Source: Theropithecus gelada
Lineage: Eukaryota; Chordata; Mammalia; Primates; Cercopithecidae
Assembly (NCBI RefSeq): GCF_003255815.1
Contig: NC_037670.1
Span: 29,620,981 to 29,684,980 of the forward strand
Length of the DNA stretch: 64,000 bases
Direction: 5' to 3'
The notes under the pieces were generated by a model, which did no database searches, was not told the DNA's origin, and was given only the letters and a program-made list of their open reading frames with translations. Each line of letters begins with the position of its first letter. The stretch's first letter is position 1. The position numbers and the translations under genes were made by a program. Shown piece by piece: positions 53,191-64,000 of the stretch.

Positions 53191-54982
53191 AATGTTCTTT
53201 TAATTGCAAAGTAGAGTTTGAGCCTTTTGTGTTGAGAAAGGCTAAAAATTGAATCAACACTTTTAAGTGCATTGCTTGTGTATTTAAGCTCTGATGTTTT
53301 CTTTCCTTCCACCCCAAACCTATCGTGTATGTACACAATGCATTCCTAGGAAGCCGGCCCTCACCACGATTTTTAAAAAACACCCATGAGGGAGTTGTAA
53401 AATTCTTGGCACTGAAAAAAAAGATATTGCCCTTAATTGCTGGGCTCAGGCATGGTTTTGACAGTTACAATACCTGGTTCAACATTGCTGCTAGCCAAAA
53501 GTCACCCGTTAAACATGTTTTCTTAAACAGTGACTGATAAGTTGTTATCTTCCAGCTTCTCCTGCTAATTAGACATCATGAGTCAAAGTTAATTTGGTGG
53601 AAAACATTTCTCAACTTAATGACATTTATGGGCAATTAGGCACGTTGTGGAAGAGAACACACATTTACATTTCAGCCTATTTCCAGGCCTTAACAAGAAC
53701 CTCCTCTTTCCCGGTAGGAGTTTCTCATTCTCTAAGGAATATGTTCGATACAGACACCACGGGCCTCCTTGTTATGCTAGAAACCAGCAATTGTTTGCAC
53801 GAAACAAGCTACCACACAGTAATGAGGTACAGACGGAGATAAAATGAGGCTCAGTGAAGGCTTTTGTGTTGTTTAGACCTGTGTCTCCAGGCAAGAAGTC
53901 ATGGGCTGTGTGCACAGTAAAAATCAGAGCCAGACTCACCGCATCGATAAATGTGTGCCAATCACATAGTTCTCAGCCTGTTGTCAGAAATGGTTTCTAT
54001 TTTTAAAAGTCAAAAAACAGCTAACCGTCTAAAAGACAGCGTTCTTAACTTACAAGATAATGCATCTTTGCTGTTGGGCATCTTTTGTAGGTCAGTAAAA
54101 CCTTTCTGATATGTCATTTTGTCATAATGAATCGGCACAGCCCCTCGCCTGCACCACCACATGGAAATCCAGCTGGAGGTGCAGCGGAGCAGCAAGGGAC
54201 GCCCTGTGTGCTTCAGCCCAGCTCAGCTCCTTGGAAACGCACCATCCACCTGCTCCTGACTTTAACCAGTCTCCAATTCTTTACTCTCACCTGACGTCTG
54301 TTTTCTCACCATGCTTTAACGAGCATGATCCTTCTAGATCTATTCTTTTGGAAGAGGAGAGTGTGTATTTATGTATTCTGTGTGGTGCCTCACACACAGA
54401 GATAATAAATGGTGGTGAATCGACCCTCCGCCTCGCTGCCAGGATGGTTTCTGGGCATAGAGAATTGAGGGTGAAGTAGAATGTTTTATTCCAGAAATTC
54501 TAAAGCAATTCAGTGGGCTAAGGTGCTGAATCAGGACTTCTTACAATGAGCCGAATGCCCAACTTGAGCTTGGATGCCAGGTATTCAGTTTTGTAAAACC
54601 AGGGTGAAAAGCCATGTCTGGATGTCTCCAGATTTGTGAAATTCTCATATACTGCTTAAATATTTTAAAAATCTATTTTTACACATTTGCATTACACTTA
54701 AAAACATTTATCTTTTTCTGTGTGGTTCAATGGTAGAAGAAAATTTTACATAACAAATAATAAGTTTGGAGAATATTCTGAAAGTGTTATGAACAAGTTT
54801 CCTAAGGTGAAACAAACAAAATGAAACTGTCTAAATATTTTAACAATCATTTCTTATATGTAAATATTATAAATAATATATGTAAATATATTATGAATAA
54901 TATACACATATTGAAATAAGAGGAACATAAAAAATAAAATAATGGATGAGATAAAAGCTCCTAAAATCAGCAAAATAAATAA
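53191..54982. other. Unassigned sequence
   Basis: 1.8 kb with no recognised repeat. Very AT-rich at its right end, with a partial tandem of TATATGTAAATAT (54855-54900). No exon can be defended. Confidence 0.4.
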
Positions 54983-55274
54983 TTTTTTTTTTTGAGACAG
55001 AGTCTCACTCTGTCGCCCAGGCTGGAGTGCAGTGGCATGATCTTGGCTCACTGCAACCTCCGCTTCCTGAATTCAAGCGATTCTCCTGCCTCAGCCTCCT
55101 GAGTAGCTGGGACTACAGGCGCCTGCCACCACACCTGGCTAATTTTTTATGTTTTTAGTAGAGATAGGATTTCACCATGTTAGCCAGGATGGTCTCAATC
55201 TCCTGACCTCGTTATCTGCCCACCTCGGCCTCCCAAAGTGCTGGGATTACAGGCGTGAGCCACTGCGCCTGGCC
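54983..55274 (-). mobile_element. Alu (AluY/S-like)
   Basis: Poly(T)11 and a complete antisense body ending 'ccactgcgcctggcc'. Confidence 0.95.
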
Positions 55275-55609
55275 ATAATGCTCTGTTTTAATAAAACTTC
55301 CCAGGAGACAAATATGATTTTTCTGATTGCTTGAACAGCAATGGAGAACTGAAATTAGACCCATGTCCTCCAAAACCAATGCAATGATGGGATTGGCCCC
55401 ATCTCAAAGGAAAAGTCCACCTAGAAGACCCAGAGCAGGCTGGGGACTTGTTCTCAGCGACCCTGGAGACCAGGTGTTGGTGGGCAGCTGTGACACTGAG
55501 GAGTGAGAAGTGGTGCTTGGACATTAACTGACCACTGGGTGACCACTGGAGTAACTGCACGGGACTACCAGAAAAATGACGTTTTCGGTGGTGTCTCCTC
55601 CAGACTACA
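55275..55609. other. Unassigned sequence
   Basis: No repeat or gene recognised. Confidence 0.4.
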
Positions 55610-55830
55610 GGTGCTCACTTAACACCTTGCTGGTTGTGTGGTTTGGGGCAAGTTACTAATCCCTTCTGTGTCCCTTCTGTCTCTGCATCCGTCAAGTAAA
55701 TATAATAATTGTACCCAGGTAGTATGTTATGAAGATCAAGTGAGCTTATCTATGTAAACTTATTGCAGCAGTGCCTGGCATATTATAGGCAGCAGACGCT
55801 ACAATAACAGTGATGGCTAACCCTTCCAGC
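55610..55830 (-). mobile_element. MIR SINE
   Basis: 'ggggcaagttactaatccc', 'gcatccgtcaagtaaatat', 'cagtgcctggcatattatag' in antisense MIR order. Confidence 0.82.
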
Positions 55831-55879
55831 AGCATAGTCTGCAGATACTGGCTGTGCTACGAACACCTAACAGGGAAAC

Positions 55880-56000
55880 AAGAAGATCTGGCTTTGAGTC
55901 CTGGCTTTCCACTGATGTTCAGCAAAAGCCTTTAGCTGCCTTGAGCCTCATCCTCCTGCCATGAGAATGGAGCTAACGATACCTGCCTTACAAAGTTGTT
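55880..56000 (-). mobile_element. MIR SINE fragment
   Basis: 'ctggctttgagtcctggctt', 'atgagaatggagctaacg' and 'cttacaaagttgttgtaag' match antisense MIR; adjacent to another MIR in the same orientation. Confidence 0.65.
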
Positions 56001-56627
56001 GTAAGATTCAAGCAGACCTGCATCCTGTGAGCTCTGGCGCACTCTCTGTGGGTGGCGTTGGAGCAGGTGGACAAGAGGGAAGCGTGGCTTTGACTTGGGC
56101 TTTGCCTTTGACTGGGGAGCTGACTGCAGCCTCCATCTGGGTATGGCCTCTGGACCACATGCCGTTCTCCTGCCTTTCCCACCCCTCTCCCCTGCGACAA
56201 TATGCTAACTGGTGTCCTTCTCTACAGGATCCCGCTTCCTGCCAGGTGACAGCAAGATAATCCAGCCACACACTCCTTGCTAATGGGGATTAGGGTGCTA
56301 ATGGATTCTCCCTCTAGGTTAACATATGCGCTTTTACAGAGGGGTCTTCTGGAGATGATGCTGATGCCAGAGAAATGACTCTAATGGGCCAAGTTTGGAC
56401 GCAGTGGGAGGGACCCTTGCAATGGGCTGTCACGTGCTGTCAGCCGACCCCATTTGCCTCTTAAAAAGCCCACCAAACATAAAAAGCCCACCAAACTCTT
56501 CTGATGAAGCTGCCCCTTCACTCCATTCTCCATCATATGAATGAAGAAAGCTTTTCTTGGAGGAGAAGCAATATATGTCTTAGTCCATTAGTCAGTTAAT
56601 CTGTTATTTACCGACCACTTTGTAAAA
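56001..56627. other. Unassigned sequence
   Basis: No repeat recognised. Contains an exact 18-bp tandem duplication at 56462-56496. Confidence 0.4.
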
Positions 56628-56758
56628 CCATAATGATAATCGTCATTTATTAAGCACCTACTACACACCAAACTTTGTACTTAGTGTTTTATGTATTTCA
56701 CTTCGTCTGGTTTTCACAACCGTCACCTCCCCACCTTGCAGATGAGAAGACAAGCTTT
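56628..56758 (+). mobile_element. MIR SINE
   Basis: 'gtcatttattaagcaccta', 'acttcgtctggttttcacaa' and 'cttgcagatgagaagac' follow the MIR order. Confidence 0.75.
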
Positions 56759-56808
56759 TTGATTTTTAAACAATTATGATAAAATATATGTAACATAAAA
56801 TTTACCAT

Positions 56809-57116
56809 TTATTTTTTATTTTTATTTTTTTAATTTGAGACCGAGTCTCACTCTGTCGCCCAGGCTGGAGTGCAGTGGCACAATCTCGGCTCACTGCAAC
56901 CTCTGACTCCCTAGTTCAAGTGATTCTCCTGCCTCAGCCTCCTGAGTAGCTGGGATTACAGGCACACACCACCACGCCCAGCTAATTTTTGTATTTTTAG
57001 TAGAGACGGGGTTTCACCATGTTGGCCAGGATGGCCTCCATCTCCTGACCTTGTGATCCACCTGCCTCGGCTTCCCAAAGTGCTGGGATTACAGGCGTGA
57101 GTCACCACGCCCAGCC
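56809..57116 (-). mobile_element. Alu (AluS-like) in L1
   Basis: Antisense Alu between perfect AAAATTTACCAT duplications (56797-56808 and 57117-57128). Confidence 0.96.
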
Positions 57117-57176
57117 AAAATTTACCATCTTAACCATTTTTTAAGTGTGTAGTTTAGTGGCATTAAGAACATTCAC

Positions 57177-57483
57177 AGCCGGGCACGGGGGCTCACGCCT
57201 GTAATCCCAGCATTTTGCGAGGCTGAGGCGGGTGGATCACCTGAGGTCAGGATCTCGAGACCAGCCTGACCCACATGGCGAAACCCTGTCTCTACTGAAA
57301 CAAAAATTAGCTGGGCATGGTGGTGCATGCCTGTAGTCCCAACTACTTGGGACGCTGAGGCAGGAGAATCGCTTGAACCAGGGAGGCGAAGGTTGCAGTG
57401 AGCCGACATTGTGCCACTGCACTCCAGCCTGGGAGACAGAGTAAGACTCGGTTTCAACAAACAAACAAACAAACAAACAAACA
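57177..57483 (+). mobile_element. Alu (AluS-like) in L1
   Basis: Sense Alu with an (AAAC)n tail (about 57455-57483) between AACATTCAC duplications (57168-57176 and 57484-57492). Head-to-head with the preceding Alu, 60 bp apart. Confidence 0.96.
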
Positions 57484-57790
57484 AACATTCACGTTGCTGT
57501 GCAACCATCACCACCATCCAGCCATACAAAACTCTTCTGTTCTTGTAAAACTGAAACTGTGTACTCATTAAACAATAACTCTCCACTGCCTGCTCTCTTC
57601 AAACCCTGGCAATCACCATTCTACTTTCTGTCTAGGAATTCGACTCATCTAGATACCTGAGGTAAGTGGAATCATATAGTATTTGTACTTTTTTGTCTGG
57701 CTTATTTCACTAAGCATAATGCCCTCAAGGTTCATCCGCGTTGTTGTGTCGGAATTTTCTTCCTTTAAATGTATATCTATGCTACATTTT

Positions 57791-58041
57791 TTTCTTTTTT
57801 CTTTTTTGACACAGAGTCTTACTCTGTTGCCCAGGCTGGAGTGCAGTGGTACTGGCTCAGCTCACTGCAACTTCCACCTCCAAGGTTAAAACAACTCTCG
57901 AACCTCAGCCTCCCGAGTAGCTGGGACTACAGGCGTGAGCCTCCCCACCCGGCTAATTTTTGTATTTTTAGTAGAGACAGGGTTTCACCATGTTGACCAG
58001 GGTGGTCTCAAACTCCTGACCTCAGGTAATCAGCACCCGGC
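57791..58041 (-). mobile_element. Alu with deleted head region, in L1
   Basis: Antisense Alu between CTACATTTT duplications (57782-57790 and 58042-58050). About 45 bp are missing near its 5' end: 'ctcaggtaatcag' jumps directly to 'cacccggcc'. Confidence 0.93.
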
Positions 58042-58383
58042 CTACATTTTGTTTTGATAGACACTTGGGTTACTGCCATCTTTTTGGCTATTGTGAATAG
58101 TGCTGCTATGAACATGGGTGCGCAAATATCTCTTCAAATCCTTGCTTTCCATTCTTTTGGGTATTTACCCAGAAGTGAAATTGTTGCATTATATGGTATT
58201 TTCATTTTCAATTATTTAAGAAACTGCCATACTGCTTTCCCTAGCAGCTATACCATTTTACATTCTCACCTGTGGTGCCCAGGGGTTCCAGTTTCTCCCT
58301 ATCCTCACCAACACTTGTTATTTTCTGGTTGCTTTGTTTTGTTTCTTATTGTAGCCCTTCTAATGAGTATGGAGGAGACGAGC

Positions 58384-58536
58384 TTCTGATTGGATGCTAA
58401 GGGGCTGTAAAGCAGTCGGGATTCTGATTGGATGCTAAGGGGCTGGCTGTAAAGCAGTCGAGTTTCTGATTGGATGCTAAAGGGCTGTAAAGCAGTCGAG
58501 ATTCTGATTGGATGCTAAGGGACTGTAAAGCAGTCG
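58384..58536 (+). repeat. Four-unit minisatellite with a CCAAT box in each unit
   Basis: Units start at 58384, 58422, 58464 and 58502 (38 bp; the second is 42 bp through a GGCT duplication). Each begins TTCTGATTGGATGCTAA and ends in TGTAAAGCAGTCG. Every unit carries GATTGG, the inverted CCAAT box, next to ATGCTAA. Confidence 0.95.
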
Positions 58537-59689
58537 TGTCTTCGCGCCCTTGTGAAATAGTTACAGAGTCTGCTACACTATTACTTTGATGCAGAGAACA
58601 GTAAGTCACAGCATATAAGCAAGGGTTAGGTGGAGCATCCAGAGGACGATGGCAGGGAACAAGAGAGAAGTCCTGAGAGGGATCGTGGGACCAGACCAGG
58701 CTTTGTGGAAAGCACGGGGCTGAACTGTGCCCCAAGGGTGCAGAGAAGGTAGGGAGTGTGTTCCAGGAGAGGGGGCAACCGGAACAATGGTGTGCAGATG
58801 GAAACTGGTCCAGCTACTAAACTGAGAGGGACAAAAAGAGCAACAGGAGTGACAGGGATACGAGGCAAGACAAGCCCATTTCACCTGGACTTTCCTGCTG
58901 AACTCCAGACCTTATGAAGGCTCTGTTAATAGCTGGGACATCTAGTCGTGCAATCCGTGGTGAGGAAGGAGAATCCAGGCACTCTTTTAGCCCAGGAGTG
59001 AATTCGAGCGAAGCCAGAGGGGAGTCATCTTGGCAGTGTGATACTCCCAGGGAGTAGGATTAGGAGGATGTGGCGTGGCAGGGGCTGCCAGAGTGCCTGT
59101 GCAGGCTGTGAGGGGTACCACAGTGGCAATGTCTACACACTGAAGGACAGGTCCAATAACCAATACGGGGTGTCCGTAGGGTCTGAATGCATAGAAAACA
59201 ATACTCTGATTATTATTTTACAGACTGGAGTTGGCTTTAATGATACTATATATATTTAACTGTTTCTGGACCTTATGAACATCATGTATATTAAGGCCGA
59301 TGAGGGAACCGGGTTTCTCGTCGATGAAGAAGAGAGTTACACATGTGGAAGGGAAAAATCCTAGAATAAGCTGTTTGGTGTTGGACTGGAATTGGAAGTG
59401 TCAGTGTAAAGTCGTATATAAATGTAGCCTAGCTCCGTTCACTGGGAGGGCCTGGGAACAGTGCCGCCCAGGAGCAGACAATACATCAGTGCTCGGATCT
59501 CGGTTCCTAAAGTCCCCGCTTAAAGGAACCCAAACTCCTTGGAGAAATGGCCAATTCCAAGGCTGGGTGAGGAGTCAGGGAAAGTACAAGATGAAGCTAG
59601 AACGTTTTGTGCCAAGAAGTAAAGAAGGGCTCAAAGAATTATAGGCACATGTCCAGAGAACCCGGAAGCCAGAGTGAAGGAGCTCCTAC
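58537..59689. other. Unassigned sequence
   Basis: 1.15 kb of non-repeat sequence with no domain-bearing frame. It follows the CCAAT minisatellite directly and opens with a CpG-containing stretch (CTTCGCGCCC, about 58541). Confidence 0.4.
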
Positions 59690-60789
59690 CGGCCAGACCT
59701 GGCACAATTGGGGCATAAAAATGAATAACGATAGGAGCAGAGTATCACCTGATAAGTAAAATAAGTATGCTTGAGTTCCTACCAATATAAACAAACAGAT
59801 GAATGTATAAGTAGAAAAAGTAAAAGCTTGTTCTTACAGTAGAATTCCAACTAATATGGCAGGGCACAGTGGCTCACAAATGAATCCCAACACTTTGGGA
59901 AGCTGAGGTGGAAGGGTTGCCTGAGCCCAGGAGTTTGAGACCAGGCTGGGCAACATGGTGAGACCCCATCTCTACAAAAAAGTTACTAATCCCAACTAAT
60001 TAATGTAGGGAAAGTGATGGAATTAGAAAATCATTCATTGGCAACCTTCGTAATCATCCAACCGAGAAACACTCATGGATGTTAAAAATAGTGAGTGAAG
60101 TCTGATGAGGAATGGGATATTTGCAAAGGCTCAAGTACCTCCCCACAAAATCCGTGTACATTACAAAGGGGAAAAAAGTAACTTTACAGTGGAGGCACAT
60201 GGAAAACATCACCTTCATTTTTTCATTTACATGTAAGTCACCAGGACTGGGGTAAATTAAAATTGTGTGCCACTTGGCCAGATACAAGATGAGCCCAGCA
60301 TCACTTCTATGGTGATGTTTCTGCCAAAGACATCCCTGACCCTCATAATAAGGCATCACCTGAGAAACCTACACTAAAGGAACATCTACGAAATAATTGG
60401 CCTATAATTGTCAAAAGTGTCAAGGTCATGAGAGACAGAAACTGTTCTACATTGAAGGAGACTAAAGAGATGGGATGTGTGATGAGCAACCCTGGATTGG
60501 GCCCCTTGCCTATAAAAGTTTAGCATGATTGAAACAACTAGAGAAGTGTGGATGGCGTTTGAGAATGAGACGATAGTCATACCGATATTAATTTCCTCAT
60601 TTTGATGGTTGCATTTAGATCACGAAAGTGGGTAACTTTCACAATCATAGGAGATACACACTAAAGTATTTTTAGGGTGATGGGCATCATGTCAGCAACT
60701 TATTACTCTAGTGAATTAGGAGAAACAGGTCTTTGCATTATTCTTGCAGCATTTCAAAAATTTTTAAATTATTTAAAAATCAAAAAGGA
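59690..60789 (+). mobile_element. L1M 3' UTR (sense), with an Alu monomer inside
   Basis: 'aagcttgttcttacagtaga', 'aagtaactttacagtggagg', 'gtcaaggtcatgagagaca', 'ggattgggccccttgcc', 'ctcattttgatggttgca' and 'acacactaaagtatttttag' are in the order of an old L1M 3' UTR. Confidence 0.75.
59856..59991 (+). mobile_element. FLAM / single left Alu monomer
   Basis: One Alu arm ('ggcagggcacagtggctcac' to 'gagaccccatctctac') with a short A-rich tail, between CCAACTAAT duplications (59847-59855 and 59992-60000). Confidence 0.88.
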
Positions 60790-61101
60790 GGCCGGGCACG
60801 GTGGCTCACACCTGTAATCCCAGCACTTTGGGAGGCTGAGATGGGCGGATCATGAGGTCAAGTGATCGAGACCATCCTGGCCAACATGGTGAAATCCCAT
60901 CTCTACTAAAAATACAAAATTAGCTGGGCATGGTGGGATGCGCCTGTAGTCCCAGCTACTCAGGAGACTGAGGCAGGAGAATCTTTTGAACCTGGGAGGC
61001 AGAGCTTGCAGTGAGCTGAGATCACACCACTGCACTCCAGCCCAGGCGACAGAGTGAGACTCCATCTCAAAAATAATAATAAATAAAAAATAAAAAAAAA
61101 A
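60790..61101 (+). mobile_element. Alu (AluY/S-like)
   Basis: Complete sense Alu at the A-rich end of the L1M, with a long A/T-mixed tail (AATAATAATAAATAAAAAAT-type). Confidence 0.95.
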
Positions 61102-61104
61102 TAA

Positions 61105-64000
61105 AAAGGGAAAATATTTTGTAAAAATCTACAAGTTAACATGTGACATCAGAATCTGGGCCCAATAATGGGTCAAGCAAAGGCACATCCCCTGGAGAAT
61201 GTGAAGACCCTGAGTGCTCCAGGCTGGCACTGAAGGGCAGTCCTCCCTTGCTTTATTTCCAAGCGTCAGGCATGTTTTTATAAGAGGGTAAAGTTGTCTC
61301 TTCTTCTCAGACGGTGCTCCCCGAGAGTCTAGAGCTGAAGTTATGTCCACACCTACTGGGGTAGCAGGAACAAGTTGCCTAGAAAAGCCACTGAGAGATC
61401 TCTGTCTACCTGCAGCCTCTGTGTATGGTGAAGACTCGGTATGTCCCCCAAGGTTGAAGAAAAGGCAATGTGTATGTTCTGTGGGGTGCAATGTGTCTTA
61501 CTAGGCAATAGCAGCACTGATGATAAACAATAGCTCCCACCTCACCCAGGACACTCGACCCACTGCTATGGGGATTCTACATCTGTTTGGAGAAGCAGAG
61601 GTGCAGCTGGAAGAAGAGGAAGTGGGAGCGTTGTAAAGAGGGTTATAAAAGGTTTTCTGAGCAAGGCAGAGGAAATGAGACTTGATGGAGCAGGCACGGA
61701 AAGTCGTGGCTGATTCCTGAATAGGGTTCAATACATTGACAATGGCATTGAAAGGGATTAAGAAGCCTGACCCTGAGCAGTCTGCTAGGCTAACCCGTAT
61801 TTTCCAAGGGAGAGAAGGTGGGCCTTGTAAAATTCTCTTGATTAAACACATTGATTCAGAATGAATGAATTAATGCATTTTGATCGTTGTGAGAATTAAA
61901 TGAATGAACACATGGAAAATCATAGCACGGTGCTGAGAACATGTTAGACACAAAAACACATGCGGGCCCCCAGACTAGATCTGGGCATATGAGAAGCAAC
62001 TTCCCAAACGTGCCGAAAAACCCTACCCAACTGAAAACCCAAGCATCTAAAGACACGGCCTTGGCCACTTTCTCCACCATCACTAGTGCTGTGGCCTCTT
62101 TATTTGCAATGGTGCTTTCTCTCCAAGGAATTCCAAGGCTCTTACAAACTTTAAATTACCCAGGGGAAATGAATCCTCACCAGCAAGAAAGCAAAATAAA
62201 GTGCCTCAACCAAAATAAACTCCCTCCACCTCTCTGTCTCCCTCTGCGCCAACCCCCTCACCTAAAATAACCCAGGTCAACTCTGCTCGCCTGCTCTGTC
62301 GCCGCCCGTGCCAGCCTTGGCTTCACTCCTGTCATCAGCTGAGCCAAGATGATTGCTAATGAACCCTGTGCACTCTCATCAGGAGGGTTTCTTTGGAGAA
62401 ATCCAGAAAGGTGTTTGAAAAAGGCCAGTGCCTCTTTGTCATTTTAATGACCGCTCTGTGACTTCAGCCACTTAGAATCCAAACCCATCCTGTTTACAGG
62501 GAACAGGATTCTCCCGTCACAATGTCTGATCTTGAAGGCTTCTTGACGCTTTGGATCTGCTAAGATCATACACAGTATTGGTGGTTATTGGTCTCTTGGG
62601 AGAAGCAGCTCCCCTGATGATAAAACTCCCACAGAGAGACCTGACTTCGCCAAGACCAAGTTCAAGACAGAGGGATGGCTGTGAGACTTGAGTTGGGATT
62701 ACAAGAGCTGCTCTCGACAGTGTGTTCAAAATTCTGTAACTGGAGATGATACAGATATGTCCATTTCCAGGTTGCCAGCGGTTGTCTGAGAAGCCCCAGT
62801 ACCCTCTGGGTTTGCAACCCTCTGGCCAGTAAGGGGCGCTGTTGATTGAGGGACTGTGGCTGGAAGATCTGAGGGGGAAAAGAAGTGACCAGCAGATGTG
62901 GTCTGTGTTCCTGGTTCCTTAGAGACTTCCCTCTTTGGGGGACGATCTGATTAGAGCTGGAAAACTCAAACAAGTGGCTTCAACCCCAGCAGCCTCACTC
63001 TCCTATGCACTCTCGGAACAGGAACCGATCCCCACGGCAGTCTTTTCTCCTTTGCCTGCCTGGCCGCTCTCCCTCCCGGACAGTGCAGAGGGCTCCAGGC
63101 CGCCACAAGAAGCATCACTGTGATTGGTCCAGGCTGCAAACGGCTGCGTGTTTGTCCCACTGTCCTTCACTATTTCGTGTTTATTTATCTCTGACAATGA
63201 TCGTGGCTGTATCTGATCCTTTCTTGCGGCCACTGTCACTACTCCCCCATACTGAAATCTACAAGGCACTTGGTTTGATAGACTAAAATAGTTAACGAAA
63301 GTCCTCAAATTTTGTGTGTTGAGGGGGCAGGAGAGAGATAAAAAAAAATAGAGAAAAAATAATCTGAAGATATTCCGGTCCATATTTATCCTGTGTGTGA
63401 TGGGACCTCTATTTGTAATTGCATAATGTATACATATATATATATATCATATATCCTAAAAAAACAAAAACAAACAAACCAACCTCTCCCAGGCCCCCTT
63501 TTGCTGGAGTTTTAAAGACAAAGTGCCTCTGTGCTAAGACAGGAGCTGGGCGGCACTGTGCCCAAAGGCCAGAGGTTCGTTCCTGTGTTGAGCTCTTTCC
63601 CTGCAAGCAAGGGCTGTGTTCATGGGAGGGTACTTAGAGACACCCTCAAGAAAGGGCTATAGAAGTGCAAATTATTAATAGACATTATTCCAGTGATGCT
63701 CACTTAAAACCTCATTGGCAGCAGATGAAACAGTGGAGGCCTCTTGCCATTTGCTCGGGTTTCTCCTGCTGTTCTCCCTCGACTGAGGCCTGCAGCAAAC
63801 ATGAGATGTTTGAAAACTCAGCATATCTGCATTTTTCTAGTTTTTCTGGGTCAAGGGAGGGAACCCTGGTTTTGAGGGAAAGGTGCATTTTCTTGAGTTG
63901 GCGGTGAATAAGTTAAATGAATACTGTCCCCCCTTCTTTTTTTGAGGTTATATTTAAAGATAAAAGTGTCCCTATTAACATGCAGATTTGGATATCCATT
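61105..64000. other. Unassigned sequence to window end
   Basis: 2.9 kb with little recognisable. A weak MIR-like scrap lies at 61885-61945 ('gttgtgagaattaaatgaat') and a short (TA)n at about 63433-63447. 62280-62330 and 63000-63170 are CpG-richer (about 9 CpG in the latter) with a GATTGG at 63121-63126. No exon or RNA gene can be defended. Confidence 0.45.

Larger units (their letters stand above)
56759..58365 (-). mobile_element. Old L1 3' region interrupted by three Alus
   Basis: L1M-type antisense sequence in four collinear pieces: 'taacataaaatttaccattt', 'gtgtagtttagtggcatt', 'ccatcaccaccatccag' with 'atttcactaagcataatgc', and 'ctgctatgaacatgggtgcg' with 'caacacttgttattttctgg'. All Alus between the pieces are bounded by duplications of L1 sequence. 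Confidence 0.82.

Noticed and set aside
61105..64000. Possible terminal exon or lncRNA in the last 3 kb
   Set aside because: CpG-richer patches and GATTGG boxes are present, but no splice-consistent frame, polyadenylation context or family resemblance could be shown from sequence alone.
1..64000. CRISPR arrays, operons, bacterial promoters, insertion sequences
   Set aside because: The sequence is plainly primate nuclear DNA; tandem repeats here are microsatellites and minisatellites without the spacer structure of CRISPR.

Overview
The window is nuclear DNA from a primate, most likely an Old World monkey (macaque/baboon/vervet group). About forty Alu copies or fragments are present. The youngest, above all the minus-strand copy at 22270-22569, carry variants I associate with the cercopithecid AluYRa lineage: sense-strand GGCTCAAGCC near the head, CTAGCCGGGCGAGG after the middle A-run, and GATCTGGCC in the right arm. 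The rest of the repeat landscape is typical of primates: L1 of several ages, L2, MIR, MaLR-type LTRs (THE1/MST/MLT1) and hAT/mariner DNA-transposon remnants. I found no host protein-coding exon, tRNA, rRNA or snRNA gene I could defend. The window reads as intergenic or intronic DNA.

Layout. 0-8 kb: a partial Alu, a MADE1 mini-transposon hairpin, old L2/MIR/LTR remnants, an L1 3' end, and an MLT1 LTR with a perfect 5-bp target duplication beside a young AluY. 8-13.5 kb: a minus-strand L1 that keeps its 5' UTR, ORF1 start and endonuclease region but lacks its 3' half. Its ORF1 is split by a 1.27-kb retrocopy of an unidentified transcript, with a poly(A) tail and a perfect 15-bp target duplication. 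13.5-28.5 kb: nested L2, THE1/MST, an L1 with a twin-priming inversion at 17.4-18.1 kb, Alu-into-Alu insertion, an inverted repeat around an ATAGAT microsatellite, and an LTR holding two Alus. 28.5-34 kb: mostly unassigned sequence with (TA)n and a polypurine tract. 34-46 kb: an L2 split by three Alus, a G-quadruplex motif, a short CpG-dense patch, a C-rich tract, then long single-copy stretches with a split MER5A-like element. 46-56 kb: a perfect 15-bp hairpin, an MSTA LTR with perfect target duplication, a 400-bp polypyrimidine tract and several MIRs. 56-64 kb: an old L1 holding three Alus (two head-to-head only 60 bp apart), a four-unit minisatellite with a CCAAT box in each unit, an L1M 3' UTR with an inserted Alu monomer, and an unassigned tail.

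The elements do not form a pathway. The informative content is the insertion history, readable from nesting and target-site duplications, and several structured non-coding sequences that the repeats do not explain. Repeat names come from recognising consensus features by eye, and boundaries are accurate to a few bases only where a target duplication is quoted.
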